DNA from: Asterias amurensis
Lineage: Eukaryota; Echinodermata; Asteroidea; Forcipulatida; Asteriidae
Length of the DNA stretch: 64,000 nt
Assembly (NCBI RefSeq): GCF_032118995.1
Contig: NC_092653.1
Span: 24,261,202-24,325,201, forward strand
Direction: 5' to 3'
Shown piece by piece: positions 55,125 to 64,000 of this stretch (position 1 is the stretch's first letter; the number at the start of each line of letters is the position of its first letter). A program made the translations under genes and the position numbers. The notes beneath the pieces are model-generated. The model made no database searches. It had not been told where the DNA came from and saw only the letters and a list, made by a program, of their open reading frames with translations.

Positions 55125-58100
55125 CTAAAACTTCAGGGTACCAGGAATGTACTTGTCCACTAGGGATTGATAGTACGGCATTAAGGCTTTGATGTCCGGC
55201 AGTTTATCACTCTTGGAGTACAGATCAAATTGGCTGCAAAAACAAAACAAAAAACTTATACAGACTGATGTTTGACTTCGTTGCCGGAAGACTAAATAAT
55301 AACAAAATTGTGTTTTGCCGATTTTTTTTTTTCTTTTCGAGTTTTCATAAAAATCGGTTGCCGCAATCCGTAAACCAACTTATAAAATTGGAACGGCCTA
55401 ATCATCGAATAAAATAAGAAGATTTTGGGGTTGAACAAAGAATTAATTAGAGTGGGATTCGAACCAACATCCTCCGGATTGACGTGCTGGCGCGCTACAA
55501 ACTGAGCTATCTAGCCCTATGTTGGCTGTCTCCCTATTTTGTCAAAACCTTTGTCAGAAGAAATTACATCACTATCGCTCAGCACATTCCATTATGGGAG
55601 TTCCTGGGGTTGCCGGTGTGGTAGGAGAATCTGTCACCCAGATATTCTGTCCCAATATGGCAAGCTGTGTACAAATTACTTCTGATATCGCCCTTATTTG
55701 AAACAGAATCTCAGGCGGACCGATTTTCCTGGGACACCAGAATCGGTCAAGTTTCATTGGTCTGATTACTGTAAGCAACAAATCGTCGCTCATGGAAGCA
55801 GGTATTACCGCCTCACGTCATACGTATTTCAAGGGTCAGCAGGGAATTTTTGCCCGTCGCGTCAAAATCTATACAACAAAAGTAGACCGTATGCAAATAC
55901 AACCATGCAGTTACCTAAAGACAGTCTCTTCTATTTTGAAATCTGTATCTTTCAACTCACTTGAATTCCCGGATCCATTTAAGCATCTCCAGATCTTTGT
56001 TGTTACAAAGATGCATGTAGTCTTGTCCAGTGTGCCATGGGTAGAAGGAGTGATAGCGAATCATGTACATCGCCTGTATAATAAACAAAACTGCATGTAA
56101 CTTTTAAACTAGCTTAGACTATCCATTCTGGTTTTACCCATATACATTGATGTGTCTTAGCACTGTATACTTAGTAGCTTCCGGAGTTCTGTGAACAAAA
56201 TCAAAGGCATTCGTGCATCAGCAAGCTAATCCGCCTCCACAGTACTTAAGCAGCATGCAGCATCAGAGTACAGCTTTCTCCAGAAGACGATCAGAGCATA
56301 CTGATCGAAACGTCGAGTTAAACCAACGGTACTTTTCAGAACCACCGCAACTCATAAGATAGTCATTACATGGTGTTACCACATACCTTTCCATAAAGGC
56401 ATATTACTCGGGTGGGATTAGAACCCACAACCTTTGCAATTCTAGAGCAGTGTCATACCATGCTTAATATCAAAGTCTTATATAGCGCACGTATCTACCA
56501 ACAAGGTATTCAAGGCGCAGAGAATATATATACAAACTTTCAGAAAGATCACTAATTTGCTTTCTACTATCTTTATCTTCAAACTGTGTAAGTTTAGTGT
56601 AAATCTGTGGACATTGTGTTTTTTGTCCTACTACAATTCATTAATTAACTCCATTACATGGAGACTGGGGAGACTGGGACTCAATTCGGAGCACTTGGAC
56701 TCAGTTTTGGGAAAAAACGGACCCAGCCTCGATGGGGAAGGTTTGGACTCGTACTGCGACAATAGAACGTATTGAATAACCCTTTTTTTTTGCTATGAAA
56801 GTCGCCATCTTGTAGGTCAAACCGTATGCGCGTCTAAACGCATGCATCACAGAAACACGCATACACGCACACACACGCTCGCAGACGCCATCTTGTAGGG
56901 CAAATATTTGAACGGTGACGTCATATTCAATACGGTCTATAGGGACTCAGACTATGTCACAAGGACTCAACTAATGGAATCCAATCTAACTGGGGTGTAA
57001 TCAAGTTAATAACCAGTGTGCCTACCTCTTCAGGAAGGGTGCACTTGTTTTCAATCAACACTTTGTACATGTACTCTGTTGCAAGGGAAACAAGGTGAAA
57101 ATTGTCATCAAATAATTAAACACATAGCATTTTATAATTGTTAATATTATAAAATACAAACAAAATTGGATGAAGTCAGCTGAACGATTATTTCAACATT
57201 CCAGTTTAACTGCCAAAACTTTGTCCGTAAACATAAACATAAAAACTGTTCTGGAAAGCTGTAAAAGTTATTTCTTAAACATACTTCATGGAAAATACGC
57301 AAATTGTGTTATTACATGCGTGCTCATGGACTACAGAAAAGTATAGTGGTCTTTGTCCAATATCCATCATAGTACGAGTGATCTAATAGACATGAGGACG
57401 GCTCAGCAGAATCTACTCCTAGGCTCTAAATCAAACTTCATTTACCATCGTGCCCCCATGACATCAACACATTATCCAAGCCACAGTGTTCCTCATACAT
57501 GCCGAACTTGGAGCTGAGGGAAAATAAAAAATATAATTGGCTCTGACCTGCCGGAGCAATGTTTACGCAACCTTGTTCTCAAGGGTGATCAATCTTGCTG
57601 TGCCATTTTTTTCCAGTACGTGCTGCTCGCTCATAACCCCTAGTTTTGGTAAAGCGAAATGTGCCTGTGTGCCAGTATAGATCTTTCCATCGCTGTTAAT
57701 AAACTAAGCATGTTGGCAATGATGACTGACATGTTGTTAAAACACTCAACTTGTTAATAAATGTGATAACCAAATTCAAAACAAATCTAATCCTTTGTTT
57801 GAATATTTGTGAAAAATTGTTAAAACAGTAGCTATCCGTTTTCGTTTTGGATTTATGGCTTTCTATAGTTTCCCAACCTCGGTTGGCAAAAACTTGGTCT
57901 GTGATACTGCAATAGAAAGGTCTATGACACATTTTACTGAGGCCTGTGTCCAATCAAGTCTACAAGTGTGGAAGTATGTAGCCCGGAATCAAGTCTAAGA
58001 GCAACTGGTCCCCTCTCATTCTATATCATAGAGTTATTTATAAAAACTAGAGGGCGCACTGGCCGTTATACGCGGCCTGGCATGCGCACATGCGGCTATT

Positions 58101-61100
58101 TTCTAAGTTGACAAAACAGCATCCCACAGCGCGTGTTTGTGCGGCCATTTTGTAAGTTGACAAAACAGCATCGCGCGTAGTGTACATTACTCCAACGTGT
58201 ACTTCTTAGTCAACACGCGTACAGAATTGCGTTCCCCTCGCGTTTGTGCAAGCAGTATCATCAGTGCACCTTCTAGTTCTATAAATATATAACTCTATGT
58301 TCTTCATTGATCTTATGACATGTCCAATTGTATGTCAATTTGGGTGACCATGTAAAAACTCCCAAAATGGGGGCATTTAAAACAGTTACATTTGCAAAAG
58401 TTACTTACTTGTAGGCAGGGTTTTTTCCGTCTGGGTTGTCCACAAAACTTGTTTCTCTGTAAACAATAGAATCTGCAAACGCACAGCCTACAACAAAAGT
58501 GTCCCCAACAGTGGAAAACTAAAAAGAAGGAAACAGATGAAATTTACAATAGTTATGCTTTTGAAAGTCAAGTTTGTTTTAATAAGCAAGGTTCACGACA
58601 AGCAGAATTGGAATACTAAAATCTGCTAGCCAAGATCTTGGTTTTTAATCATCCTTGACATTTACTGTAATGCTTTAATCAACCTTGTTTCACCTGTATC
58701 TCCAGTAAATGATTCATTTGCTAATTTGTTTTTATCTTTTTTATAAATGTTCAAATACTTTTGGATGAACTGATCCGAGGGAATTATTTCTAAAAATAGG
58801 AAATACTATCAACAACTGCAGTGCTTAAGGTCATTAATTTTTCGATGGAGTATTTACAAATCTATGACCCAACCTTTCAAACCAGTTGCAGGAACTTTCA
58901 AAATGTAAACTTATAAATTACAAAAAGCTTTAGATGTAAGTCAATGTGTTACAACCACTTCAAATAAAATGTATACAAATGTGTGAGGCAAGCCAAAGGT
59001 CTGGTAACCAGGCTTCATTACCTGAGGTTCATCCCAAACAGCCATCACTTTGCCCAGATCATGGATCAACCCAGTCAGAATGAACCAGTCTGAAAACAAA
59101 CAATGGAACAACAAAAAACAATCAATGGGATTTCATAAGCAAACATATTTTATTTCACCACCTTTAACAAAACATCTATTGTTTTCAGTAATACACTAGA
59201 ATTGCACAGGTCGTGGGTTCAAATCCCGCCAGAGTAATATGCTTGTGATTTTTTTCCTACAGAGCTTGGGTAAGCACCGAGTGTACAGTGCTAAACACAC
59301 ATCGGTGTTTATACAGTACAAGTATATGGGTAAAAAAAAAATGTAAATATTCTTTATCCCCGATGCAAATTTCCATCCAACTGTTGTTAGCTCTGCCATT
59401 TCAGGGTAGACATCCATAAAACTACAATTTTATAAGCCAAGATTGTCAATTGTGCTCATCAGGCTCGAGTGCTTAATTGCAGTAACCTTGGGTGGCTTAT
59501 GTTGTTATGTAAGGGAAGGGTTTAAGTACCACTACATGTATATTGCACAAACTTTACTAAGGTAAACAGCTGCAGGTATTTTTGGAGTATGAAAACTATG
59601 AGCCAATGAGATAGAATACACTTATTTCAATATTACTATAATTTAATACGTGTGTACATCGCTAAAGTGTAGATACATGATAACAAACATATGGCAAGCT
59701 AGTAAGTAGTAATAGCATAGTTAGGGTTAGAGGCGTCTGTCTCCTGAAAAGGTCAAAACATTACTGATGCCAGCAGAGATAGGCCTATGTAATAAGTAAT
59801 TAATTAGTTCTCTGTTGGCGGGACAGACGTATCCCCATACTTTTGTTAGGGCACTGGCCTGGTGACCAGTCTTTTTTCTTTGTCTTTTTCTTCCACTCTG
59901 TGCTTTTTAACAAGTGTTCTGCGCCTCTGATCATTTTGTATGTAAGGGGCGCAATATAAATTTTAATTATTATTATTATTATTATTATTAACACTAACAA
60001 TTTACACAGAAGTTGGATAAGCAGTCACAAAACAAGACGATATTTAAGCCATGGGGGTGAAGCAACAGCCACTCCAACAAACACAGCAACAGACTAACAT
60101 AAACTAGTAGGAACTATAAGACAAAACATCATGTCATAACTTTTTTTTTATTACAAAGAATTATGAAACTGAGCTTTTAAATTGTTCACAAAAATTGACA
60201 AAGTAAGTGTAAAATGTGATGGACATTAGTTGTCTTACCTTTATCAGGATGTTTTTCGCGAATTCTCTCAGCAGTCTGAAAGGCGTGGTAAATGTTTGGC
60301 ACACTGACCTATGGTAAAACAAACAAACAAAAAATAAAAAGCTAAGAGATACATCGTTTTTGACAATCAAACATTGTTTGTCACAGCCAATGCATTTTCT
60401 TCCTCTAGTTTGAAAAAAGAAGAAGAAAACTAATGTGAAAATGTAAAAAACTTACATCGGGGTCAGCCTCGTCTATTACATTATTCAGAAACTCTAGCGC
60501 CTCCATGATGGTCAGCTCTGCATGGTCAAATGTTGACCACTGCTTGTGCTGTAAAGGAAATGACAAACAAAGTATAAAACTAGTTTTATTTTCACTAATA
60601 AAAGTTCAAGGATAAGGAATTCTTTCATTTTTCAACAGATTTGGGTTTATTATATCTAGATAAAAATCCCACCAAGAAGATATTTGCCTCTGACTGTACA
60701 TGCATGTGTGATCATGGAGGAAGCCTCCTCCATTCTGGCCACCTGGGCCCAATTTCATAAAGCTGCTTATTATAAGCACATAAAGTAGCTCAACACAACA
60801 CAATTATGCTTACTAGAATAAGGTTACCAGCCAAACTACCATCTCACATGTACTTTCTGTGGCTGGTATCCTGCTTGCTTTTGCTAAGCAGGATTTTTAA
60901 AAGCAGAATCTTCTGCCTTTAGAAGCACCTCTATGAAATAGTGCACTGGTAGCCCCCACCCAGTGGAGGGCAATACTGAACGACACACAGGGTTGCTTAC
61001 ATAAAATGGAGTCAATGGTTCTAGAAAAATGAAATAAAGTATGACTTTTCCCTCTCCGCACAGCTATATAATTAAGAAATCCACACTTCCAACTTACTTT

Positions 61101-62989
61101 GCTCTGCACATACTCCACTGTCTGGTGTGTGTGCATTAACTTGTAGGTTTTCTTGACTCTCTGAATTTGAGGGTTGTCTTCAGTGCCCTTTTCCTGCAAA
61201 ATAATCAATCAGAATTGTTATCTGCATGATGTATGTATGCTTATCATCAATGCACATGGCACACTATCATATTGGACAATCGATTTATCACCACTAGGCC
61301 TATATAAATAATGTTATTATAGGTTCATATGTCCATGTTTTCTACAGCTGTTTGTGCTTTTATGTTGTTGTGTAACTTTAGCCTGGTTAGTTTTTCCTTT
61401 CTCTATGGTTTTTTAAAGCTATTTTTAAGGAAATTACATGTATGTGTAATAGATGTTAAATTTGCATCGGGGATAAAGAATATTAATTTTATTAATATTA
61501 AAGGCTGTTCACAGAATATTAATTTTATATTAATTAATATTCTTTATCCCCGATGCAAATTTAACATCTATTATATCGTTGCGGTACCCGCTCCCAAAAC
61601 ATAGGATTCGAACTGCCTCTAGCTACCGGGCAACCTCGGTAGTCTAGTTGGTAAGACACTGCTCTAGAATTGCAAGAGTCGTGGGTTCGAATCCCACCCG
61701 AGTAACATGTCTGTGATATTTTTTCACAGGACTCGGAAAGTACTGAGTATACAGTGCTAACACACATCGGTGTATGGGTAAAAACCAAAAATTAATATAC
61801 ATGTATGTGTTTGTTGGTTAACCTTTCTGCATATTTTATTAGCCAATAAAAGACTAAGATAATAATCATAATTGCAAATACCAGTGGAAGAACAGTTCAA
61901 AACTGCCATAGTTCATACTTGGTGTGCACTGTGAACTTGTACATTTTGTCAACTCTACCTTTAATCATCCCGTTTTGCATTCATAACAGCAATTTTCAAG
62001 GACAGGAGGAAATGTCTACAGTAGCTATGACAGTAACAGACAGTTCATGGCTGCATTGGTTAATGTCCTCCATTGTTGATGACAAACAATTAGGTGAAAT
62101 CTGGACCATTTCATTGCACAAGGCCAAGCCAGTGAATTTGAAAGGACACATCTCACTGAGTGATTATAAGTAGACCAGTATAAATGAGCACAAAATCCTT
62201 GCAAAAACAATTTGTTTACACTGTTCTCACTCAAACGTGACCATCTAGTTTATTGATATTTTGCATAGAGTTATATAAAAGAACTAGAGGGCGCACGAGT
62301 GATGCTTCGTGCACAAACGCCACGGGACCGCAAGATGACAAGCGCGTCATTCTGCACGCGCGTTGAATATGAAATACACGTTTGAGGTTTTTTTTATTGA
62401 ACGCTCACGCGATGCTGTTTGTTCAACTTACAAAATGGCCGCACAAACACACGCTGTGAGATAGCTGTTTTGTCAACTTAGAAAATGGCCGCCTGCTCGC
62501 ATACCAGGGCGCGTATATAGGCCAGTGCGCGCTCTAGTTCTTATACATAACTCTATGATATTTTGACAGCTTGGTTGCATGTTTTGACAAAATGCACAGT
62601 ATAGTGTGATTTAAAAACCATAACAATGGCCCTTTTCATAAAATGTGTAAATTGCACATAGCAAGTGCGTACTATTATTTCGATTGGCAAAAATGAGGGA
62701 ACATCGCGCTGTTTTGTACACAGCTAATGGCTGTGTGACGCAGATGCGATTGTGTGTCTGCTTAGTGCACAACTCTATATGGCTTTTGCCAACCAACAGG
62801 GTCTGTACGCATGCGTGAATGTAATAAGGATATTTCTTGGAAAGAGTCCATTAGTTAACTTTGCTTAATTTGTTTTACCTCGTTAAATTTTCTGAAGTTG
62901 ATCTCCTTTGGAGAAGGCATTGTGCCATCAATCCCTCGATTGATTTCTGGCCTGTAAATCTCCGATGGGTCCAAGATTGTAACTTTATT
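55125..62989 (-). CDS. MIOX: Inositol oxygenase (myo-inositol oxygenase), 10 exons seen, start exon missing
   Basis: Exons in transcript order: 62879-62989, 61098-61193, 60456-60548, 60239-60308, 59022-59089, 58409-58518, 57446-57513, 57026-57075, 55961-56073, 55125-55233. They give 295 codons plus stop; all phases match. The enzyme cleaves myo-inositol with oxygen to D-glucuronate in the cytosol using a di-iron centre. All six iron ligands are visible: H108 (IYHAFQTAE), H133 and D134 (IHDLGK), H204 (SWGHDE), H230 (RYHSFYPWH) and D263 (NQFDLYSK). Each sits exactly ten residues after its human counterpart (98, 123, 124, 194, 220, 253), so this core aligns without gaps. KKTYKLMHTHQTVEYV is also characteristic. 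The first exon seen begins in phase 0 at NKVTILDPSEIYRP, right where the human protein starts (MKVT). The initiator exon is therefore short and lies upstream, either in 63.0-64.0 kb, where I could not place it, or beyond the window. Confidence 0.96.
55430..55560 (-). repeat. tRNA-derived SINE family S3, copy 2
   Basis: On the minus strand GGGCTAGATAGCTCAGTTTG (A box), then GTTGGTTCGAATCCCACTCT (B box). A tRNA-like fold is plausible, but the same flanking sequence (GTCTCCCTATTTTGTCAA) at 37160 shows it is a repeat. In MIOX intron (last). Confidence 0.7.
56155..56465 (-). repeat. SINE family S2, copy 2, split
   Basis: TAGCACTGTATACTTAGTAG and TTCTGTGAACAAAATC at 56158-56201, then after about 200 bp CTCGGGTGGGATTAGAACCC and TTTGCAATTCTAGAGCAGTG. 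The intervening piece contains GATCGAAACGTCGAGTTAAA. Confidence 0.65.
56780..56945 (-). repeat. Inverted, diverged piece of the 1-2560 repeat unit
   Basis: TATGAAAGTCGCCATCTTGT, GCGTCTAAACGCATGCATCA and GACGTCATATTCAATACGGT correspond, on the other strand, to landmarks near 1250-1330 and 2020-2180. Confidence 0.55.
58026..58300. mobile_element. MITE family F, copy 1
   Basis: CATAGAGTTATTTATAAAAA plus CTAGAGGGCGCAC at the left; TCTAGTTCTATAAATATATA plus ACTCTATG at the right. Interior has GGCCATTTTGTAAGTTGACA. In a MIOX intron. Confidence 0.85.
59190..59400 (+). repeat. SINE family S2, copy 3
   Basis: ACTAGAATTGCACAGGTCGT, GGGTTCAAATCCCGCCAGAG (B box), then GAGTGTACAGTGCTAAACAC. It ends near AATATTCTTTATCCCCGATG, a motif also at 61475 and 61545. 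Confidence 0.7.
59900..59992 (+). repeat. SINE 3' tail with (ATT)n
   Basis: AAGGGGCGCAATATAAATTT followed by a run of ATT repeats. Confidence 0.6.
60740..60950. mobile_element. MITE family D, copy 6 (diverged)
   Basis: GGGCCCAATTTCATAAAGCT at the left; CTCTATGAAATAGTGCACTG at the right. In a MIOX intron. Confidence 0.75.
61445..61575. repeat. Palindrome with about 40-bp arms
   Basis: ATAGATGTTAAATTTGCATC then GGGGATAAAGAATATTAAT, and its complement ATTAATATTCTTTATCCCCG then ATGCAAATTTAACATCTAT, with about 40 bp between. A single arm occurs at 59345-59385. Confidence 0.85.
61625..61790 (+). repeat. SINE family S2, copy 4 (best preserved head)
   Basis: CCTCGGTAGTCTAGTTGGTA (A box) to GTGGGTTCGAATCCCACCCG (B box and T arm) with CTCGG and CCGAG able to pair as an acceptor stem, then ACTGAGTATACAGTGCTAAC. 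The anticodon arm does not fold well, and three relatives share the 3' part, so this is a SINE rather than a tRNA gene. Confidence 0.75.
62263..62558. mobile_element. MITE family F, copy 2
   Basis: CATAGAGTTATATAAAAGAA plus CTAGAGGGCGCAC at the left; GCGCTCTAGTTCTTATACAT plus AACTCTATG at the right. In a MIOX intron. Confidence 0.88.
62632..62855 (+). mobile_element. MITE family B, copy 3
   Basis: CCCTTTTCATAAAATGTGTA at the left; ATTTCTTGGAAAGAGTC at the right; interior as in the copy at 7990. Ends about 24 bp from the MIOX exon at 62879. Confidence 0.8.
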
Positions 62990-63380
62990 CTGCAATAATG
63001 ATAAGATAAGAAACATTTAATCACTTTATTGTTCATGAACAAATACTTACATGTGTAATTAGTTCAGTGACAGAACACACTTTAATCTGGTTCAAACCAG
63101 TTTTATTTACTTAGTGGGTATATAAATAGTATAACTTGAAATGAACTATACACAAATATAAATGGGTCACCAAACTTTGTCAGCAACAGAACCATTTATC
63201 ATTATACTTTTATTCATTCCATCAGAACAAAGATTGTCTTACAATTGCCCCACAACAGTAAAACGGTGGGGATATGGGATCTGAATTACGCTTATACTTT
63301 TTATAAATTTTGAGTTTGCGGAGTAGATTTTCTGGACCCATCCCTCAAGCTCAATGTGAGTTCTAAGTAAGAACACACAG

Positions 63381-63505
63381 AGCCTAGACCCAGTAACTGG
63401 GGGGGGGGGGGGGGGCTGTATTCCTTTTTTTCTTCTACATTATTGATAAATGTCAAAATATCAAAAGGAATACAGCGCCCCAGTTACTGGGTCTATATAG
63501 AGCCT
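63381..63505. mobile_element. Short foldback with a G17 run
   Basis: AGCCTAGACCCAGTAACTGG at the left and CCAGTTACTGGGTCTATATA plus GAGCCT at the right; inner arms CTGTATTCCTTTT and AAAAGGAATACAG. The G run is at 63399-63415. Confidence 0.85.
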
Positions 63506-64000
63506 AATTTTGACAAGTTGTGATTTTAAAAAATCCTGTAAAAACAATGAATAGGAATCGCAGAACGAAATGTTTGTGTTGTAAGATTCACTGTGGACTG
63601 AGGTACGTGGAGACACTAGTGGAACCATGGAGGTAGTCTACCTCCATCCATGGCCGAACGAACCTCATCATTCTACGATTTTAGGAGTAGTTTGAACAAC
63701 TCTCCAAAAACTGCTCATGAAAGAAAAAAGTGCTAATCCCTACTAAACCTAATCCGAACCCCAATGACCAGTTCACACTTAATACCCCAACCAACCATAA
63801 CCTTCACACATATTTGACATTTTCCCATGTTTCACGGCCCTGTCCTGATGATGAATGAATGAAAGCGCATGAAGGGCGTCCTCATTCTCATAAAATATAA
63901 TAAGTAGAGTTAACCTCAAGTCAATGTCTGTAAACTAAGCCTATCTTAATCTATTAGTAGTAATATCTACATACTGTCTACTGCCATGACTGCTTGTATG
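63506..64000. other. Right edge, no exon placed
   Basis: The missing MIOX initiator exon should end in a complete codon before a GT on the minus strand. The candidate near 63645 (ATGGATGGAG before GTAGAC) is in the wrong phase and would create a stop at the junction. No other candidate stood out. Confidence 0.4.

Noticed and set aside
55495-55520. tRNA-Thr gene on minus at about 55440-55520
   Set aside because: A and B boxes are good, but a second copy at 37085 shares non-tRNA flanks, so it is a repeat.
61630-61706. Functional tRNA gene
   Set aside because: The acceptor and T arms pair, but the anticodon arm does not, and three other copies with the same 3' extension show that it is a SINE head.
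63640-63660. MIOX initiator exon with ATGGATGGAG before GTAGAC on minus
   Set aside because: Joining it to the exon at 62989 gives the wrong phase and an immediate stop codon.

Overview
The window is a stretch of eukaryotic nuclear DNA, AT-rich, with intron-split genes and many dispersed repeats. The three recognisable genes are animal genes: DGCR2-type membrane receptor, peroxisomal PXMP2 and myo-inositol oxygenase. Short introns, abundant foldback MITEs, tRNA-derived SINEs with a conserved central domain, and LINE and piggyBac remnants suggest a marine invertebrate deuterostome. My best guess is an echinoderm, perhaps a sea star, but that assignment is inference; a hemichordate or another invertebrate is not excluded.

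Layout. From 1 to about 36 kb no intact conserved gene is recognised. This part holds a degenerate tandem duplication carrying three exon-like copies (1-2560), an AT-rich degenerate repeat and a 52-bp minisatellite (4.6-5.9 kb), and two facing tRNA-like heads (6.4-6.6 kb). A 33-bp minisatellite of about 130 copies follows (8.58-12.87 kb). Next come 125-bp and 208-bp arrays (13.3-15.15 kb), an 87-bp minisatellite (17.45-19.64 kb) and a duplicated degenerate retroelement-like ORF (19.7-20.8 kb). A decayed piggyBac transposase with a LINE tail nested inside it occupies 25.88-27.84 kb. A 21-bp minisatellite (29.1-30.16 kb) is followed by a SINE and a LINE 3' end (30.17-31.02 kb).

The right-hand half is the genic half. 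PXMP2 (minus, 5 exons, 36886-41636) and DGCR2 (plus, 8 exons, 42271-47335) stand head to head with 634 bp between their start codons, a likely shared promoter region. MIOX (minus, 10 exons seen, 55125-62989) runs toward DGCR2 tail to tail across about 7.8 kb. Every exon of the three models joins in frame at GT/AG junctions. PXMP2 and DGCR2 are complete (187 and 461 codons); MIOX lacks only its start-codon exon.

The three genes do not form a pathway. PXMP2 is a peroxisomal membrane channel-type protein, DGCR2 a plasma-membrane adhesion or receptor-type protein, and MIOX the cytosolic first step of inositol catabolism to glucuronate. I found no novel multi-gene system. The most distinctive material is the minisatellites that stay open over hundreds of codons in several frames, the higher-order structure of the 33-bp array, the nested transposons, and a DGCR2 without the LDL-receptor A module of the vertebrate protein.
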